From Pleomorphomonas diazotrophica (GTDB lineage Bacteria > Pseudomonadota > Alphaproteobacteria > Rhizobiales > Pleomorphomonadaceae): 64,000 bases of DNA. Positions 34,516 to 43,456 of the stretch are shown here, piece after piece. The translations under genes were made by a program, and so were the position numbers. The notes beneath the pieces were generated by a model. It saw nothing but the letters and a program-made list of their open reading frames with translations. It did not search any database and was not told where the DNA came from. The stretch is from positions 1-64,000 of the forward strand of contig NZ_PJNW01000013.1 of NCBI RefSeq assembly GCF_002844595.1, read 5' to 3'. Position 1 is the first letter of the stretch. Each line of letters starts with the position of its first letter.

Positions 34516-34953
34516 TTGGCAGCCGAACCCGACCTCATGAAAACCTTCCTGCTCGCCTATGAGTCGGTGATCGAAACGTTGCGGCCCAGCATGAAGGTGG
34601 CGGGCCTCACCGAGCCGCAATGGCGGGTGCTGCACGAGTTGAAAGCGCGGTCGCCGATGATCGCGTCGGAGCTCGCTGCCAACACCTTCGTCCGGGCGTC
34701 GAGCCTGTCGCGCATTCTGCGCGATCTCGAGGCGCGCGACCTGATCGCCCGGGCCCAGCAGTTCGAGGATCTCCGGAAGACGCTGGTGTCGCTGACCGAT
34801 TATGGCCGCAAGACCATCGCGCCGATCGAGATCGCCTATGCCGAACTCGGCCAGCGTCTTGCCGATGCCATCGGGCGCGAAGCGGTGAATGCCTGCGCCA
34901 CCGCCTGTTCCGGCATCGTCGAACAGATCGGTGTGCAACCCGGCGACGACTGA
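34516..34953 (+). CDS. MarR-family regulator (HpaR-like)
   Basis: 145 aa from TTG 34516, which has GGGGAGG five bases upstream; GTG 34462 is in frame with a poorer site. The domain matches the HpaR type: LTEPQWRVLHELKARSPMIASELAANTFVRASSLSRILRDLEARDLI, then a wing with DLRKTLVSLTDYGRK. HpaR controls homoprotocatechuate catabolism, but no such genes lie here, so the target is unknown. The region upstream is unusually A/T-rich. Confidence 0.85.
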   Translation: MAAEPDLMKTFLLAYESVIETLRPSMKVAGLTEPQWRVLHELKARSPMIASELAANTFVRASSLSRILRDLEARDLIARAQQFEDLRKTLVSLTDYGRKTIAPIEIAYAELGQRLADAIGREAVNACATACSGIVEQIGVQPGDD

Positions 34954-35026
34954 AACCAATTTCACTTGGTGAGATGATCCGGCCGGGACGGCCCGCTTCG
35001 GCGGGGCCATCCCGGCCGATCTTATG

Positions 35027-36331
35027 TCAGGGCTGGGGCTGGGCCGGCGCGGTGACCAGAACCTTGTCGATGCGTCGGCCATCCATGTCGACGATCTCGA
35101 ACCGCCAACCGCGCCAGTCGACGACGTCGCCGGTGGTCGGAATGGCCTTGGTCACCGACAGCACGAAGCCGGCCAGCGTCTCATAGTCGCGATCGGGGTC
35201 GTCGAGCCCCTTGCAGTCGATCTTCTCCGCCACGAGGTCGACACCGAGATCGGCGTCGATCAGCCAGCTTCCGTCGGCCCGCTGGACGATCTCGCTCAGC
35301 TCTTCGCTGGCTTCGCCGCCGAGGTTGCCGACGATGGCGGTGAGAATGTCGGCGGCGGTCACCATGCCTTCGACCGAGCCATACTCGTCGATCACCATCA
35401 CCATCTGCAGCGGCGAGCGCCTGAGCGTGTCGAGCACGTCGAGCGCGGAGGCGGTGTCGGGCACCATGTCGACCTGACGGATGCGGCTCCTGAGGTCGAG
35501 CGGCTCGCCCTTCAGGTGCTGGTCGAGCAGGTCCTTGGCCTGGATAACGCCCTGAACCATGTCGATCGAACCGGTGAACACCGGATAGCGCGAATGGGAT
35601 GAGGTGGCGATCGCCTCGATGATGCGCTGGTCGTCCCAGTCGAGGTCGATGCCGGTGATGTCGGGGCGGGGGATCATCACGGCGCGGATCGACCGGTCGC
35701 TGAAGCGCATGACGCCGGCCATCAGCTCCTTTTCCTCGGGCTCCAGGATGCCCGAGTTGGTGCCTTCTGCGATCACCGCCTTGATTTCCTCCTCGGTGAC
35801 CGTGCTCTCGCCGGTTGTCTTGAGGCCAAGGGCGCCGATGATGAGGCGGCTCGACATCTCTAGAACGATGGCGACCGGCGAGGCGACGAAGGCGACGCCC
35901 AGCATCGGCCGGGCCATCAGCGAAGCGACCGCCTCGGGGTTGGAGAGCGCGATCTGCTTGGGCACCAGCTCGCCGATCACCAGCGAGAAATAAGTGATGA
36001 GGCCGACCACCACGGCAATGGACAGCGCCGAGGCGAAGGAGGCGGGAACGCCCTGAGCGACCAGAAACTCGGCGAAGGGCTCCGACAGCGTGGCGCCCGA
36101 ATAGGCGCCGGCCAGGATGCCGACCAGCGTGATGCCGATCTGTACCGAGGACAGGAAGCGGCCGGGATTGGCGGCGAGCTTCAGCACCGTCGCTGCGCCC
36201 TTCGAGCCCTTGGCGGCCATGGCTTCGAGACGCGGGCGGCGCGAGGAGACCACCGCCAGCTCGGACATGGCGAAAAGACCGTTCAGGACCAAGAGGATGA
36301 AGATGACGCCGATTTCAAAGAGGTAGCCCAT
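35027..36331 (-). CDS. Hemolysin-like CNNM/CBS transporter-associated protein
   Basis: 434 aa. An N-terminal DUF21 membrane domain with about four helices (IFILLVLNGLFAMSELAVVSS, IGITLVGILAGAYSG) is followed by two CBS domains (MIPRPDITGIDLDWDDQ and VIDEYGSVEGMVTAADIL) and a C-terminal CorC/HlyC domain ending in WRGWRFEIVDMDGRRIDKV. Such proteins are linked to magnesium or cobalt efflux; the hemolysin name is historical. It stands alone. Confidence 0.9.
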   Translation of the reverse strand: MGYLFEIGVIFILLVLNGLFAMSELAVVSSRRPRLEAMAAKGSKGAATVLKLAANPGRFLSSVQIGITLVGILAGAYSGATLSEPFAEFLVAQGVPASFASALSIAVVVGLITYFSLVIGELVPKQIALSNPEAVASLMARPMLGVAFVASPVAIVLEMSSRLIIGALGLKTTGESTVTEEEIKAVIAEGTNSGILEPEEKELMAGVMRFSDRSIRAVMIPRPDITGIDLDWDDQRIIEAIATSSHSRYPVFTGSIDMVQGVIQAKDLLDQHLKGEPLDLRSRIRQVDMVPDTASALDVLDTLRRSPLQMVMVIDEYGSVEGMVTAADILTAIVGNLGGEASEELSEIVQRADGSWLIDADLGVDLVAEKIDCKGLDDPDRDYETLAGFVLSVTKAIPTTGDVVDWRGWRFEIVDMDGRRIDKVLVTAPAQPQP

Positions 36332-36421
36332 GGGGTGCGGGGGTGACCCGGCTGCTCCGTCGCAAATTGCTCGTCGGGGGAAAATACAGGCTGATCGGTC
36401 TGTTCGCTAGTGCTTCGGCTT

Positions 36422-37003
36422 TCAGAAAGACCTCGCGGCGGAGCGCGGCCGTCCCTCGGCATCGGCCAGGAGATGGGTGAAGCCGGCGATGGCCGGCACG
36501 CCGGTAGGTAACAGGCTGCCGGCGCCTGTTAGATAGACGGGCAGGCCGAGCGCCGCGCCGGCGAGCGCCACAAGGCCGGCGGCGACGAGGCGCGGTGCGT
36601 CGGCGGCGCCCGCCGCGCCGTGCCCGAAGCCGTCCAGGTCGATGCCGATGGCGGCGAGCCGCCGCGAGGCCGGCAGGCCGCGCCCGAGCCGGAGGGCGGC
36701 GGCGGGGCCGGCGATTTCCAGGATGAGCGACAGGGCGCCATTGGCAAGGCCGAGTTCGGCCTCGGCGACGGAGAGCGCCACCGCCATGCGGTCGGCGGGG
36801 TCGAAGTCGTCCGTGACGGCGACCAGCACGCCCCGGGCGCCGGCGGCAATGGCAGCGCGGGCGCTGTCGGGGTCGGCGGTGGCGACGGTGAAAGCGCCGC
36901 CGGGCGGCGTTTCTCCCGCCGAGACCAGTGGCCATTGCAGGGCCGGCCGGCTTTCCAAGCCGGCGCCAGTATTTCCGCCAAGTAACCGGAAGACGAACGA
37001 CAT
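36422..37003 (-). CDS. Degenerate HpcH/CitE aldolase-like protein
   Basis: 193 aa, low-complexity and alanine-rich. The order VATADPDSARAAIAAGARGVLV, AEAELGLANGALSLILEIAGPAA and RLAAIGIDLDGFGHG follows the spacing of HpcH/HpaI-CitE lyases (metal-binding Glu then Asp), but the chain is about 100 residues short and lacks the N-terminal arginine region. It may be a shortened paralogue or chance likeness. The CtrA-like box of the divergent gene begins inside its start codon. Confidence 0.55.
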   Translation of the reverse strand: MSFVFRLLGGNTGAGLESRPALQWPLVSAGETPPGGAFTVATADPDSARAAIAAGARGVLVAVTDDFDPADRMAVALSVAEAELGLANGALSLILEIAGPAAALRLGRGLPASRRLAAIGIDLDGFGHGAAGAADAPRLVAAGLVALAGAALGLPVYLTGAGSLLPTGVPAIAGFTHLLADAEGRPRSAARSF

Positions 37004-37018
37004 TTACCAATCCTTAAC
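37003..37018 (+). promoter_or_regulatory. CtrA-like box before the transglycosylase gene
   Basis: TTTA-CCAATCC-TTAAC differs by one base from TTAA-N7-TTAAC. A partial TTAA-N7-TAAT follows at about 37037. The distance to the ATG at 37116 is about 100 bases. Confidence 0.45.
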
Positions 37019-37115
37019 CAAAGCGGAGGAAAATGCTTAACAAAGAGTAATCGAGGCTGGGACGCCTCGCCCCGGACCCGCGGACCAACCGGCGGGCCTT
37101 GCTGGTGGAACGCCC

Positions 37116-38249
37116 ATGAATCCGGTTTTCCAATGGGTCTACGGGTCGCCGGCGCAGAAGACGACAGCGCCGCCGGCTGCGTCAACAGGCATTTCGGGCC
37201 GCATCGAGCAGGCCTTCGACGCGGCAAGCGACACCACCGGCACGTCCTTTCAGTATCTCCTCGACACCGCTCAGCGGGAGTCCTCGCTGCAGCCCGACGC
37301 CAAGGCGGCAAGCTCGTCGGCAACCGGCCTGTTTCAGTTCGTGGAAGGCACCTGGCTGCAGACCCTCAAGGAAGAGGGACCGTCGCTGGGCCTCGGGCAG
37401 TATAGCGCCGAGATCACCAAGACGGCCGGTGGCCGCTACAAGGTGGCGGACCCGGCCACGCGCGAACAGATCCTGGCGCTGCGCGAGGACCCGGACGTGT
37501 CGGCGCTGGTGGCCGGCGCCTTCACCCGCCGCAACGCCCAGTCGCTGCGCGACGACATCGGCCGCGATGCCACGGCCGGCGAACTCTATATCGCCCATTT
37601 CCTCGGGGCCAAGGGCGCATCGGCGCTGATCGGCGCCGCCGGCAGCGACCCGACATCGAGCGCCGCCGACCTGTTCCCCCAGGCGGCGCGCGCCAATCCC
37701 ACCATCTTCTACGAAGGCGGACGCGAGCGCACGGTCGGCGAGGTCTACGCCAACCTGACCAGCAAGCATGGCGAGACCGCGCCGGTCGCCGTCAATGCCG
37801 GCCATGTGGTTGCCCGGCTGGACAGGCCGGACGAGCCGGTCGCCACCCGTTGGGATCCGGCGCTCGGCTATTCCGATGCCGAGACCGGCGGCGGCGCGTC
37901 GCGGCGCATCGCCGAGGCGGAGTCGGCGCTGACCGCGCTGACCTCGACGGACGGTACCTCCGGCTCCGGCTGGACGGCCGCCGAGCCTACCGACGCTTTC
38001 TCGGCCATCTATCGCACCGACGGCCCCACTGCCGCCAATGGCTCCGCCGCCTTCTGGCAGGGCTTCAGCCTGTCGCCGAACCTGTTCCACACGGCAGTTG
38101 CCGACGACAGCGCCGGTCTCAACAAGGCCGCGGCCGAGGCCGCCGACACCAGCGCGGCGCTGAGGGCCAGCCGGCCGGGCCAGATCCTCGACCGTGGCTT
38201 CAAGCCCAGCGGCCCCCTCGATCTCGCCAGCTTCCTGAGCGATGGCTGA
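37116..38249 (+). CDS. Lytic transglycosylase (SLT domain)
   Basis: 377 aa. The SLT fold lies near residues 40-150: QYLLDTAQRESSLQPDAKA holds the catalytic Glu, SSATGLFQFVEGTWLQTL the substrate-binding segment, and AGELYIAHFLGAKGASALI the later motif. It would cleave peptidoglycan glycan strands. No signal peptide is evident, as in some flagellar or type III-associated transglycosylases exported by the apparatus. The C-terminal 150 residues look disordered. CtrA-like sites upstream suggest cell-cycle or flagellar timing. Confidence 0.85.
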   Translation: MNPVFQWVYGSPAQKTTAPPAASTGISGRIEQAFDAASDTTGTSFQYLLDTAQRESSLQPDAKAASSSATGLFQFVEGTWLQTLKEEGPSLGLGQYSAEITKTAGGRYKVADPATREQILALREDPDVSALVAGAFTRRNAQSLRDDIGRDATAGELYIAHFLGAKGASALIGAAGSDPTSSAADLFPQAARANPTIFYEGGRERTVGEVYANLTSKHGETAPVAVNAGHVVARLDRPDEPVATRWDPALGYSDAETGGGASRRIAEAESALTALTSTDGTSGSGWTAAEPTDAFSAIYRTDGPTAANGSAAFWQGFSLSPNLFHTAVADDSAGLNKAAAEAADTSAALRASRPGQILDRGFKPSGPLDLASFLSDG

Positions 38250-38306
38250 GACGCCGGCTGTTGGCCGCTTGCCCGGAAGACGCTTTTCCCCCGCCCGGAT
38301 GTCGGC

Positions 38307-38744
38307 ATGATCGACCTTGCGGCCCTCGCCGGCCTGTTCCTGTCGGCCCTCGCGGCGGCCACCATCCTGCCGATGCAGTCGGAAGCGGCGCTGGTGGCGC
38401 TTCTCGTTGCCGGCGTGCATCCGGCCTGGCTCCTGGTGGCGATCGCCGGCCTCGGCAACGTGCTTGGGTCGGTCATCAACTGGCTGATCGGCCGGGGTGT
38501 CGAACGGTTTCGCGATCGGCCCTGGTTCCCGGTGAAGCCGGCCGCGCTCGATCGGGCGCAGGGCTGGTACCGACGCTATGGCAAATGGTCGTTGCTCCTG
38601 AGCTGGGCGCCGGTCGTCGGTGATCCCCTCACCGTCGTCGCCGGGCTGGCCCGCGAACCCTTGCCGATTTTTCTCGCCCTGGTGACCGTCGCCAAGGTCG
38701 GCCGTTATGCCGTGCTGGCGGCAGTCACCTTGAGCGTGATCTGA
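38307..38744 (+). CDS. YqaA-family (DedA-like) membrane protein
   Basis: 145 aa with about four hydrophobic segments (ALAGLFLSALAAATILPMQSEA, WLLVAIAGLGNVLGSVINWLIG, LLLSWAPVVGDPLTVVAG, VAKVGRYAVLAAVTLSVI). GNVLGSVINWLIGR and WAPVVGDPLTVVAG are typical of the YqaA/SNARE-associated group related to DedA lipid transporters. It follows the transglycosylase gene by 57 bases in the same direction. Confidence 0.85.
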   Translation: MIDLAALAGLFLSALAAATILPMQSEAALVALLVAGVHPAWLLVAIAGLGNVLGSVINWLIGRGVERFRDRPWFPVKPAALDRAQGWYRRYGKWSLLLSWAPVVGDPLTVVAGLAREPLPIFLALVTVAKVGRYAVLAAVTLSVI

Positions 38745-38839
38745 GCGGACCGGTCTTAGCCCGTCGCTATCATGGTGAACCAATCCTTAAGGGTCGGCAT
38801 GGGAACATCCCATTGATGCTGCTGGCCGACGCGCCGGCG

Positions 38840-38957
38840 CTAGAGCACCCGCCGATCAGGTTGAATCAACCTGATCGAAAAGCGGCTGCTCCAGCAAATG
38901 AATCCGGAGCATTCGCTCGGCGACCAAATGTTTCAACTTGGTCGGCGAATGCTCTAG
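38840..38957. repeat. CTAGAG/CTCTAG-bounded two-hairpin repeat
   Basis: The element opens CTAGAGCA and closes TGCTCTAG. Inside are a perfect hairpin at 38854-38876 (11-bp arms GATCAGGTTGA / TCAACCTGATC, one-base loop) and a long hairpin at 38907-38954 with arms GAGCATTCGC and CGACCAA against TTGGTCG and GCGAATGCTC. It occupies the space before the DUF2336 gene. Confidence 0.7.
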
Positions 38958-38977
38958 CGTGAAACGGGGCGTGGGGC

Positions 38978-40129
38978 ATGGGGCGGTTTCGGCTCATCGA
39001 CTGGATGGACAATGCACCGGCTCAGGCCCGGGCGTCGGCCGTGCCGGCGCTGGTCAGGAGCTATGTCCACGGCGAGCTCACGCCTGAGGCGCGCGAGGTG
39101 ATGGAGGCGGCGCTGATGCTCTTGGCCGACGATCCGTCGGTCGATGTCCGCCGCGCGCTTGCCGAGGCACTGTCCATCCATGAAACGGTGCCGCGTCACC
39201 TTATCGTGGCGCTGTCGCAGGACCTGCCGGCCGTCGCCGAGCCGATCTTCCGCCGCTCACCCTGCCTGATCGACAGCGAACTGGTGATGGCGGTGTCGCT
39301 CGGCACGCCGTCCGTCGTCAGGGCGATCGCCGGCCGACCCTGGATTTCCTTCGAGGTGGCCGACGCCATCGCCGCCGAGGGCGACCGCGACGCGGTGCTC
39401 GCCATGCTCGCCAACTCCGGCGCCGATCTCGACGGCGAGGCCTTCGCGACGATCGCCGCCCGCCTCGGCGCCGACGGCGACGTCCGCGAGGCGCTGTTTG
39501 CCCGTCCCGATCTGCCGCTTGCCGTGCGGCAGTCGCTGATTTCGGCGCTGGGCGAAAAGCTCGGCCGTTTCCTGGTCGACCGTGCCTGGATAGCCCCCAA
39601 ACGGGCCGGCGTGGTGCTGCGCGAGGCCTGCGACAAGGCGACGGTGTTTCTCGCCGGGTCGGCCGACGAGGCCGAGCTCGCCGCGCTGGTCGAGCATCTC
39701 CGATCCTCGGGGCAACTGACGACGGCACTGCTGATCCGATCGATGTGCGAGGGGCACATCCGCTTCCTCGAAGCGGCGCTCGCCCGCCTGTCGGGCTTGC
39801 CGGCAACCCGGGTCTATGCGTTGCTGATGGATGGCCGCCCGGGCGCGCTCAGGGCGCTGTTTGCGCGTGCCGGCCTGCCGGAGCGCAGCCACGCCGCCTT
39901 CCTCGCCGCGCTCGACGTTTGGCGGGAGCTCGACTACGACGGCCGCGAGGGTGACAGGCCGCGCTACGGCCGCCGCATGGTTGAGCGCATCCTCACCCGT
40001 TACCAGGAGTTCGCGCCGGGCGAGGTGGACGATCTCCTCGCTATGCTCCGACGGCTCGCTGCCGAGAGCGCCCGCACGGCGGCGCGCGACATGATGGCGG
40101 CGCGGCGCGAAGGGCGAAGGGCCGCCTGA
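38978..40129 (+). CDS. DUF2336 family HEAT-like repeat protein
   Basis: 383 aa, nearly all short helical repeats (DDPSVDVRRALAEALSIHETVP, EPIFRRSPCLIDSELVMAVS, GDVREALFARPDLPLAVRQSL), as in DUF2336. The family is typical of alphaproteobacteria and of unknown function. It lies just after a two-hairpin repeat, and an ACCAATCCTTAA motif shared with the transglycosylase promoter lies at 38779, about 190 bases before the start. Confidence 0.82.
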   Translation: MGRFRLIDWMDNAPAQARASAVPALVRSYVHGELTPEAREVMEAALMLLADDPSVDVRRALAEALSIHETVPRHLIVALSQDLPAVAEPIFRRSPCLIDSELVMAVSLGTPSVVRAIAGRPWISFEVADAIAAEGDRDAVLAMLANSGADLDGEAFATIAARLGADGDVREALFARPDLPLAVRQSLISALGEKLGRFLVDRAWIAPKRAGVVLREACDKATVFLAGSADEAELAALVEHLRSSGQLTTALLIRSMCEGHIRFLEAALARLSGLPATRVYALLMDGRPGALRALFARAGLPERSHAAFLAALDVWRELDYDGREGDRPRYGRRMVERILTRYQEFAPGEVDDLLAMLRRLAAESARTAARDMMAARREGRRAA

Positions 40130-40153
40130 GGTCATCCGAGCATTCGGTTCCAG

Positions 40154-40183
40154 AACAAAAAAACCCTCCGCGGTGGCGGAGGG
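40154..40183 (-). terminator. Rho-independent terminator after the Hpt gene
   Basis: On the minus strand CCCTCCGC / GCGGAGGG arms around four bases are followed by TTTTTTTG. It lies 34 bases past the Hpt-protein stop. Confidence 0.85.
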
Positions 40184-40216
40184 TGGCGATGGGGCACTAT
40201 CCGGTCTGGCCGGCTC

Positions 40217-40759
40217 TCAGAGATCGCGAATGATGACGCCGTCGTCTTCCTCGTCGATGTGCCCATGCTTGGCGATATAGGCCTCGGTCACGTCGAGCAG
40301 CGTCTGGGTCAGGGCCGAGCCGACGCGGTTCTGTTCGTCCTTGGCACGCTCGCGAACGATGGCGCGGATGGCGTCCACATGCTGGTTGACGAGGTCGACC
40401 GGCGTCAGTGCGCGGTCGGTGATGCGTTCGAGCAGGGAGCAGAGGCTGCCGGCGACGCGGGTGGCCAGCGGAAAGCCCAGCGTGGTCGACTGGCCTTTGA
40501 TGTCGTGGACGGCGCGGTGAAAGGCGCGCTTCTCCTCGCCCTCGCGATAGTCGACGGCGGCCCAGGCGTCGCGCGTCGAGAACATCGTCTTGACCTCGTC
40601 GAGCATCCAGTCGTCGAAATGCGTGGAGAGGATCTGCAAGGCCGCCTCGGCGCGCTTCACCGGATCGTCGGCGGGCGAACGACGGCGGATTTCCCGCACC
40701 TTCTTTCGGAGGTCGTTCTTGGCCTCGATGTACTCGGGCGCGTCGGAAGGTTTGGACAT
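40217..40759 (-). CDS. Hpt-domain protein
   Basis: 180 aa. The likely phospho-accepting His85 is in FHRAVHDIKGQSTTLGFPLATRVAGSL, the hallmark of histidine phosphotransfer domains. The flanking chain is helical and charged. It should relay phosphate between a kinase and a response regulator, but the partners cannot be told; ctrA, chpT and cheA are within 20 kb. It ends at its own terminator. Confidence 0.83.
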   Translation of the reverse strand: MSKPSDAPEYIEAKNDLRKKVREIRRRSPADDPVKRAEAALQILSTHFDDWMLDEVKTMFSTRDAWAAVDYREGEEKRAFHRAVHDIKGQSTTLGFPLATRVAGSLCSLLERITDRALTPVDLVNQHVDAIRAIVRERAKDEQNRVGSALTQTLLDVTEAYIAKHGHIDEEDDGVIIRDL

Positions 40760-40883
40760 CGGCGTTGGTTCCGTCGATTGCGCGGACAGGGGACCGCAAG
40801 GGCCGATTGTCGCCGCCGCCGCTTAAGGAAACGTTGATCCTGCCCGTTCGGCTGGAAGGACCGTCGACGATCCGCCGGGCGGC

Positions 40884-41663
40884 TCAGGTCCGGAACTGCT
40901 CGGTGAGGACGCGCTCTTCCCAGCCGTGGTTGCGGTCGAACAGGATGAGGCTGCGCTGGCGCACGTCGGCCTTGATGGCGACGCGCAGCACGTCGCGCAC
41001 CTCCTGGTGGTCGGCGGCGACCGACACCGGCCGCTTCTCGTGCTCCAGCACGTCGATGACGATGGAGCAGCGATCGGGGATGACGGCGCCGCGCCAGCCG
41101 CGCGGCCGGAAGGCGCTGATCGGCGTCACGGCCAGAAGCGGCACGTGGATCGGCAGGATGGGACCATGGGCGGAGAGGTTGTAGGCGGTCGATCCGGCCG
41201 GCGTCGCCACCAGCACGCCGTCGCAGCTCATCTCGTCGAGGCGCACCTTGTCGTCGATGGAAATCCGGAGCTTGGCCGCCTGATAGGTCTGCCGCATCAT
41301 CGACACTTCGTTGAAGGCATGGGCGAGGTGGGTGTCGCCCAGCACCGTCCGCGCCTCCATGGCCAGCGGGTGCAGGGCGGTGACCACGGTATCGGCCAGC
41401 CGCTCCCTCAGGCCCTCGACCCGGAACTCGTTCATCAGGAAGCCGACCGAGCCGCAGTTGAGACCGTAGATCGGCTTGTCGGTGTTGATGAAGCGGTGAA
41501 GCGTCTGCAGCATCAGCCCGTCGCCACCCAGCGCCACGATGGTGTCGGCGTCCTCGGCCTCCACGTGGCCATACTCGGCGACAAGGCGCGCCTTGGCGTC
41601 CTGGGCCTCGGGCGTGTCGCTGGAAACGAAGCAAAGGTGCTCGAAGGAAGGGCTGTGCGGCAT
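40884..41663 (-). CDS. nadK: NAD kinase
   Basis: 259 aa. It phosphorylates NAD to NADP. The GGDG motif is at residues 46-49 (ALGGDGLMLQTLHRF), followed by the NE/D region in AHAFNEVSMMR and the glycine-rich CDGVLVATPAGSTAYNLSAHGPILP. The length is normal. It lies 124 bases upstream of the Hpt gene on the same strand and is divergent from cutA. Confidence 0.95.
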   Translation of the reverse strand: MPHSPSFEHLCFVSSDTPEAQDAKARLVAEYGHVEAEDADTIVALGGDGLMLQTLHRFINTDKPIYGLNCGSVGFLMNEFRVEGLRERLADTVVTALHPLAMEARTVLGDTHLAHAFNEVSMMRQTYQAAKLRISIDDKVRLDEMSCDGVLVATPAGSTAYNLSAHGPILPIHVPLLAVTPISAFRPRGWRGAVIPDRCSIVIDVLEHEKRPVSVAADHQEVRDVLRVAIKADVRQRSLILFDRNHGWEERVLTEQFRT

Positions 41664-41863
41664 CAGGTCCGTCGCGTCAGTCGTTCAGTGGTCCGCTCGC
41701 TCCGGCCGTCGCCGCCTCGACGGGCCGGCGTCCGAACGCCCGCCGCAAATGGGGGTCCACTTTCGTCGGATATGATCTAGCATGGCACCGTGGAAAAGCA
41801 AACGCACCGCGCTGGCGGCGATTCTCGCCGGCCCGGCAGCGTCGGCAAGTTGCGGGAGAAGCC

Positions 41864-42238
41864 ATGTCCAAATCCGTCGACGACCTGCGCATCGTCAGCG
41901 TCACCTGTCCGGACGAGGCGACGGCGCTCGCCATCGCCCGCCTCGTCGTGGACCGTCGCCTCGCCGCCTGCGCCAACATCGTGCCGGGCGTGCGCAGCGT
42001 CTATCGCTGGATGGGCGAGATCAACGAGGACAGCGAAGTGCTCGTCACCATGAAGACGCGCGAGGACTTCGTCGAATCGCTGTTCACGGCCATCGTCGCC
42101 AACCATCCCTATCAGCAGCCGGCCATCGAGGTGGTGGCGCTCAGCGGCGCCGGGCGCGGCGTTGCCGCCTGGATCCGGGCCGAAACCGGCGGCGAGGACA
42201 GCACGGCGCTTCCGAAGAGCTTCAAGTCGGTGGAGTAG
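41864..42238 (+). CDS. cutA: Divalent cation tolerance protein CutA
   Basis: 124 aa PII-like trimeric fold. VSVTCPDEATALAIARLVVDRRLAACANIVPGVRSVYRWMGEI and VLVTMKTREDFVESL are the classical motifs. The Escherichia name comes from copper tolerance; the true role is uncertain. GGGAGAAG precedes the ATG. Confidence 0.95.
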   Translation: MSKSVDDLRIVSVTCPDEATALAIARLVVDRRLAACANIVPGVRSVYRWMGEINEDSEVLVTMKTREDFVESLFTAIVANHPYQQPAIEVVALSGAGRGVAAWIRAETGGEDSTALPKSFKSVE

Positions 42239-42395
42239 GGTAGAGCGATCTCCAGAGATCCTGCTCAGGCAAGGGTTGGGGTCGACAGCCCGATGCGCGG
42301 CCGACCGGCTTGGAGAGTGAGCGCTTCTGGGCCGGACGGTGTTCCGGGGGCGGGCTTCGGTCGGTTGCCTTGACCTCAGCCTCGCCGTGTTGCGT

Positions 42396-43193
42396 CTACT
42401 CCGGGATCATGCCCGCCGTCAGGTTCACATAGGCGGCCGTCATCGAGCGCGCCTTGTCGGATACCAGGAATGCCGCGGTCTCCGCGACATCATCAAGGGT
42501 CGGCAACCGCCCCAGCATCGTCGTCTGTGCGCCGCCGGCCAGCCACTGGTCGACCGACAGGCCCATGGCCTTCGCCTTCGGTGCAAAGAGCTCCCGCGTG
42601 TAGGAGCCCGCTTCGGGCGCATCCGAAATGGCGTGCGGGCCGAGGCAGACGACCCGGATGTTGCGCGGGCCGAGCTCGGCGGCCAGCACGCGCGAGAAGG
42701 CCTCGACGCCGGCACAAGTCACGCTGTAGCCGAGGTGACCGGGAGGCGCCGTCCGGCCCGCCGGTGTGGAAAGGGTAAGGATCACGCCCTGTCGCGACCT
42801 GCCCATGTGCGGCACGACAGCCTTGGCACTGTTGAAGAGCGACCGCAGGAAGCTGTCGACCGGGCTCATGAAGGCGTCGAGATCGAGATCGTCGATCAGG
42901 CTGCCTTGGTCGTGCATGAAGCTGGTCGCGTTGACGGCGACATCGATCTCGCCGATGCGTTCGGCCAGCGCATCCACGGCGCGTCGGGTGTTCTCCTCAT
43001 CAAGGCAGTCGACCGTGAATACCTCGGCGGCGCCCTCTGAGGACCGCACGGCCTCGGCAGCCGCGGCAAGCCTTTCGACACCGCGCGCCCCGAGATAGAC
43101 CTTGGCCCCCTCCGCCACGAAGGCCTTGGCCATGGCCGTTCCAATGGCTCCGCTTCCACCCATGATCACGATGCGTTTGCCGTTCAGTATCAT
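42396..43193 (-). CDS. SDR-family oxidoreductase
   Basis: 265 aa. GGSGAIGTAMAKAF (cofactor loop, about residues 12-25) is intact, and NATSFM takes the place of NNAG. A tyrosine lies in GHLGYSVTCAG where YxxxK is expected, but the lysine is replaced (Y-S-V-T-C), so catalysis is doubtful or altered. ATG 43193 follows AGGAAC; a longer opening to 43328 covers operator DNA. Two strong palindromic operators lie 80 and 130 bases upstream. Confidence 0.85.
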   Translation of the reverse strand: MILNGKRIVIMGGSGAIGTAMAKAFVAEGAKVYLGARGVERLAAAAEAVRSSEGAAEVFTVDCLDEENTRRAVDALAERIGEIDVAVNATSFMHDQGSLIDDLDLDAFMSPVDSFLRSLFNSAKAVVPHMGRSRQGVILTLSTPAGRTAPPGHLGYSVTCAGVEAFSRVLAAELGPRNIRVVCLGPHAISDAPEAGSYTRELFAPKAKAMGLSVDQWLAGGAQTTMLGRLPTLDDVAETAAFLVSDKARSMTAAYVNLTAGMIPE

Positions 43194-43272
43194 GTCGGTT
43201 CCTTTCCTGAAGAACGGCGGGCGCTGCCTGCATCCACCGCCTTGGCCGTCCTCACCGTCGATAGAGATCAGT

Positions 43273-43294
43273 CCGTCAACCGATTGGTTGACGG
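43273..43294. promoter_or_regulatory. Operator 1 upstream of the SDR gene
   Basis: Arms CCGTCAACC and GGTTGACGG are perfectly complementary around GATT. The same half-sites recur at 43323, 44430 and, weaker, 44473. Confidence 0.7.
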
Positions 43295-43322
43295 GCTGAT
43301 CTGTAATCTGCCTTCGGATGAA

Positions 43323-43342
43323 CGTCAACCATTTGGTTGACG
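43323..43342. promoter_or_regulatory. Operator 2 upstream of the SDR gene
   Basis: CGTCAACC and GGTTGACG are perfectly complementary around ATTT. Its centre is 49 bases from that of operator 1. Confidence 0.7.
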
Positions 43343-43456
43343 GATTGCCGCTAGGAGGTCGTTGGACCCGGTTTGCCCGACCAACCCATTGCCGCCCAGA
43401 CGGCGCGCGGCGCCGGCGGAGTGGACACGCCCCCCCGGAAAATGAGGCAAGCAGCT

